Below are positions 6,485 to 8,637 of a stretch of DNA of 8,637 nucleotides, in pieces. The stretch is from assembly GCA_017304275.1 (NCBI GenBank), contig JAFKKW010000432.1:1-8637 (forward strand), read 5' to 3'. The notes under the pieces are model-generated. The model was not told where the DNA came from. It made no database searches and saw only the letters and a list, made by a program, of their open reading frames with translations. The DNA comes from Hyphomicrobiales bacterium. GTDB taxonomy: Bacteria; Pseudomonadota; Alphaproteobacteria; Rhizobiales; Hyphomicrobiaceae. Within the stretch, counting starts at the first letter, position 1. Each line of letters begins with the position of its first letter. A program made the position numbers and the translations under genes.

Positions 6485-6880
6485 GTGGAAGTCATCGAGC
6501 ACGGTGGGCGCCGATATGCCGAGATCATCCGGGCAGGAACGGACGTCGAAACGTCGACATTCTTTTCCCCGAGCTCGTCCTCCTTTCAATTCGGGCTACT
6601 GGCCCATGACGCCGGCTTCGTGGAGGGGGCCCACTACCATCCCAAAATCACGCGAACGATCGAAGACGTGCAGCAGATGTTCGTCGTTCAGCGAGGCGTG
6701 GTGGCGGTAGACTTTTTTACGGACCAAGGGACCAAGTTCGATGAGGTCGTCCTGCGCTCGGGCGACGCCATCCTGCTAGTTTCTGGAATACATGCCCTCC
6801 GCGTGCTCGAAGCCATGCAATGCGTGAGCGTAAAGCAGGGACCGTTTCTAGGAACCGAAAACGGTGATTCCTGTTTTTGA
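6485..6880 (+). CDS. Small cupin-fold protein of the polysaccharide-locus type
   Basis: This is a 131-residue single-domain cupin, starting at GTG. Cupin motif 1 is visible as GFVEGAHYH (residues 44-52), with His50 and His52 as metal ligands. Motif 2 is GDAILLVSGIHAL (93-105), with His103. The ending VSVKQGPFLG (115-124) matches a family of small cupins often found in O-antigen and nonulosonate loci. Their reaction is not established; some related cupins are sugar-nucleotide isomerases (FdtA/WxcM-like), but the classic FdtA motifs are not evident here. The motif 1 glutamate position, seven residues before Gly71, appears to be Gln64, so metal binding may be altered. GTG 6485 is preferred to an upstream start at 6395, whose 30 extra Arg-rich residues are unlike the family. 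The last 17 bases overlap the aminotransferase gene, which points to coupling. Confidence 0.75.
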   Translation: MEVIEHGGRRYAEIIRAGTDVETSTFFSPSSSSFQFGLLAHDAGFVEGAHYHPKITRTIEDVQQMFVVQRGVVAVDFFTDQGTKFDEVVLRSGDAILLVSGIHALRVLEAMQCVSVKQGPFLGTENGDSCF

Positions 6881-8000
6881 GCCGACGATCGGCGAAGAAG
6901 AAATTGCTTTCGTCGTCGATGCGCTGCGCCGCGGCGAAATATCCGGCAATTTCGGCAGCTACCTCGAGCGCTTCGAAAGCGAGTTCGCCGCCTTTTGCGG
7001 CTGCAAGCACGGTATTGCCGTCAGCAGTGGCACGACGGCCTTGCAGTTGGCGGTCGACGCCGCCGGGATCGGCGCTGGCGACGAGGTTTTGATCAGCGCC
7101 AGCACCAACATCGCCACCGCGCTGGCCGTGGTGCGCAACAATGCAATTCCCGTCCCCGTCGACTCGGAATCCGAGACCTGGAATCTGGATCTGGATCTCA
7201 TCGAGAGTTTGATCACACCGCGCACCAAGGGCATCATCCCCGTGCATCTGTTCGGCCATCCGGTGGAGATGAGCCGGCTGATGAAGATCGCCGACCGCCA
7301 CAACCTCGTCGTCATAGAGGACTGCGCCGAGTCGCACGGTGCCACCGAGCGCGGCAGGATTACCGGAAGCTTCGGCCTGATGGGATGCTTCAGTTTCTAT
7401 GCCAACAAGGTCATCACCACCGGGGAAGGCGGCATGGTCGTCACTAGCGACGACAAGGTCGCGGCGCGTCTCAGGCTGTTGCGCAATCTCGGCTTCTCCC
7501 AGCCGCGTTTCCGCCACGAGATTGCAGGCTACAACTTCCGCCTGACCGGATTTCAGGCTGCGATGGGGCTGGCACAGCTTCACAAGATCGACCGCATCAT
7601 CGAATCCAAGAGACGGATTGCGGCGCTTTATAACGAGCGGCTGAAGACCGTCGCTGGGCTCAGGCTTCCCGTGGAGTTGGAATGGGCGCGGAACATCTAT
7701 TGGATGTACGGTATCGTCATCACGCCCGGGTTCGGAATCGGTCGCGACGCGCTGATAGCCCGCCTTTCCGAGGCCGGTATCGAGACGCGGACGTTTTTCT
7801 GTCCCATGAACCAGCAACCGTTCCTGCAGCGCATCGCCGGTTTCAGGTCCGCCCCTTGTCCGGTCGCCGACGACTTGTGGCAGACCGGTCTCTATCTTCC
7901 GTCGGGGTCCAATCTCAGCGAAGCAGATATCGATCGGATCTGTGAGACCATCGCCGATATTTCCAGCCATTCTCCTCTAGGTGCGACCCAAGCCTCATAG
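6864..8000 (+). CDS. DegT/DnrJ/EryC1/StrS family PLP aminotransferase (perosamine-synthase-like)
   Basis: This is a 378-residue sugar aminotransferase of typical family length, starting at GTG with AGGAA nine bases upstream. It opens MIPVFEPTIGEEE, and SGTTAL at 55-60 binds the PLP phosphate. VIEDCAESHGA (150-160) includes Asp153, which contacts the pyridine nitrogen. Lys182 in ANKVITTGEGGM (180-191) is the PLP Schiff-base lysine. GYNFRLTGFQAAMGLAQL (222-239) is the conserved C-terminal helix tract. The NK(V/I)ITTGEGGM form is that of GDP-perosamine synthases (PerA/RfbE). LegC enzymes, as I remember them, carry NKTITAGGGGM at this place. The enzyme therefore adds an amino group from glutamate to C4 of a 4-keto-6-deoxy NDP-sugar. 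The likely donor of that ketosugar here is the LegB-type dehydratase upstream, since no GDP-mannose dehydratase is in the window. It overlaps the cupin by 17 bases. Confidence 0.9.
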   Translation: MIPVFEPTIGEEEIAFVVDALRRGEISGNFGSYLERFESEFAAFCGCKHGIAVSSGTTALQLAVDAAGIGAGDEVLISASTNIATALAVVRNNAIPVPVDSESETWNLDLDLIESLITPRTKGIIPVHLFGHPVEMSRLMKIADRHNLVVIEDCAESHGATERGRITGSFGLMGCFSFYANKVITTGEGGMVVTSDDKVAARLRLLRNLGFSQPRFRHEIAGYNFRLTGFQAAMGLAQLHKIDRIIESKRRIAALYNERLKTVAGLRLPVELEWARNIYWMYGIVITPGFGIGRDALIARLSEAGIETRTFFCPMNQQPFLQRIAGFRSAPCPVADDLWQTGLYLPSGSNLSEADIDRICETIADISSHSPLGATQAS

Positions 8001-8063
8001 GGGCGGTTGCGCGGACGCCATCGCCAAAACCGATCCCAAGGACCCTACAAGCCGAACGCGGAA

Positions 8064-8070
8064 AGGTGAG
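8064..8070 (+). promoter_or_regulatory. Ribosome binding site of the glycosyltransferase gene
   Basis: AGGTGAG (within GAAAGGTGAG) ends eight bases before the ATG at 8079. It is one of the best ribosome binding sites in the window and sets the start of the last gene. The 78-base space after the aminotransferase shows no terminator. Confidence 0.6.
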
Positions 8071-8078
8071 CTTCAACC

Positions 8079-8637
8079 ATGCATGTCGGCGTGTTCGCTC
8101 CAGACATCGGGCCCGATACCGGCGGCGGCTACACGTTCGTACGCGACCTGACCGGCGCTTTGCTGGAGACCGCCGCCGACACGACGCATCGGTTCACGCT
8201 ATTTTGCCGGCCCGATTACGCCGAACACCTGTCTCGCGAAGGTCTCCCGCCGAAAGTAGCGGCGGTCGGCGTGCGAACGGGGCACAAAGCAGAGCGCATC
8301 GGCGTCGGCCTGCGTCATCTGTTGCCCGCGCTCGTGCCGCTCTGGCACCGGCCGACGGCGCTCGATCGCGCAGCCGACAAGGCCGGGATTGAGCTGATGT
8401 GGTTCCTGGGAGGCGCCCACGATACGCCGGACCGGCCGTACATCGCGACGGTCTGGGACGTCCAGCATCTGACGCATCCGTGGTTTCCCGAGGTCAGCGC
8501 GAATGGACGGTGGGAGTATCGCGAGGCGTTTCTATCGCGACATCTCCGCCGTGCATCGTTCATCATCACAGGAACAGCGGTGGGCCGCGACGAGCTAGCG
8601 CACTTCTTCGGTATAGACACGACGCGGGTCCGCATAC
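8079..8637 (+). CDS. Glycosyltransferase, GT4-like (3'-truncated by window edge)
   Basis: The frame is open from the ATG at 8079 to the end of the window, giving 186 residues of an N-terminal domain. MHVGVFAPDIGPDTGGGYTF (residues 1-20) has the first beta strand and Gly-rich loop of GT-B enzymes of the GT4 type. YIATVWDVQHLTHPWFPEV (121-139) and GRWEYREAFL (143-152) are followed by RRASFIITGTAVGRDEL (157-173), a tract typical of group 1 glycosyltransferases that use nucleotide sugars at the cytoplasmic face. The GT-B acceptor-domain fold is clear, but the nucleotide-binding C-terminal half with its EX7E motif is outside the window, so donor and linkage cannot be predicted. It is on the same strand as the biosynthetic genes and probably belongs to the same transcription unit. 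Confidence 0.82.
   Translation, partial: MHVGVFAPDIGPDTGGGYTFVRDLTGALLETAADTTHRFTLFCRPDYAEHLSREGLPPKVAAVGVRTGHKAERIGVGLRHLLPALVPLWHRPTALDRAADKAGIELMWFLGGAHDTPDRPYIATVWDVQHLTHPWFPEVSANGRWEYREAFLSRHLRRASFIITGTAVGRDELAHFFGIDTTRVRI

Noticed and set aside
6717..7970. Long minus-strand open frame of 417 codons.
   Set aside because: It is antisense to the well-supported aminotransferase. High third-position GC in the sense strand suppresses stops in the mirror frame, and the translation has no recognisable motif.
1..8637. CRISPR arrays, tRNA or rRNA genes, insertion sequences, transposases, phage genes or long direct repeats.
   Set aside because: None was seen by eye on either strand. The window is nearly filled by glycan-related coding sequence.

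Overview
The window looks like part of a surface-polysaccharide (O-antigen or exopolysaccharide) locus from a GC-rich alphaproteobacterium, probably in the Hyphomicrobiales (Rhizobium/Bradyrhizobium-type bacteria). The evidence is the high GC content, the strong G/C preference at third codon positions, and the mix of genes: an O-antigen-ligase-type membrane protein, an LpsL-type UDP-glucuronate 4-epimerase, nucleotide-sugar enzymes, a sugar-type PLP aminotransferase, a TIGR04325-type methyltransferase and a glycosyltransferase. The taxonomic call is an inference from style, not from a marker gene.

Layout. (1) 1-1125, plus strand: the C-terminal part of an O-antigen ligase/polymerase family protein, cut by the left edge. 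(2) 1155-2165, minus strand, convergent with the first gene: UDP-glucuronate 4-epimerase (lpsL type). (3) 2166-2333: an unusually AT-rich divergent intergenic region with a perfect TATAAT box. (4) 2334-6233, plus strand, tightly packed: a CBS-domain nucleotidyltransferase, a LegB-type 4,6-dehydratase, an MptE/DUF115-like protein and a TIGR04325-type methyltransferase. (5) 6234-6484: a 251-base gap holding a 34-codon orphan reading frame. (6) 6485-8000: a small cupin overlapping a DegT/DnrJ/EryC1/StrS aminotransferase. (7) 8079 to the right edge: the N-terminal half of a GT4-like glycosyltransferase.

How the genes may work together. The CBS-nucleotidyltransferase resembles PtmE, which makes GDP-GlcN in the legionaminic-acid pathway, and the next gene, overlapping it by one base, is a LegB-type dehydratase. 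Together they would give an NDP-4-keto-6-deoxy-HexNAc. The aminotransferase further down is closer to perosamine synthases (PerA/RfbE) than to LegC, and could aminate C4 of that intermediate. No NeuB-like synthase, NeuC-like hydrolase or CMP-sugar synthetase is present in the window. The visible set therefore predicts a GDP- (or UDP-) linked 4-amino-4,6-dideoxy-HexNAc, or an early half of a nonulosonate pathway whose rest lies elsewhere. The MptE-like protein shares motifs with sialyltransferase-like GT42 and flagellin-modifying Maf proteins and may be a transferase. LpsL would supply UDP-galacturonate as a second sugar, the methyltransferase and cupin may tailor the glycan, and the ligase/polymerase would finish assembly at the periplasmic face.

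The start codon was decided by ribosome-binding-site context for the nucleotidyltransferase, the methyltransferase, the epimerase and the cupin. All functional names rest on motif recognition by eye; no database search was made.
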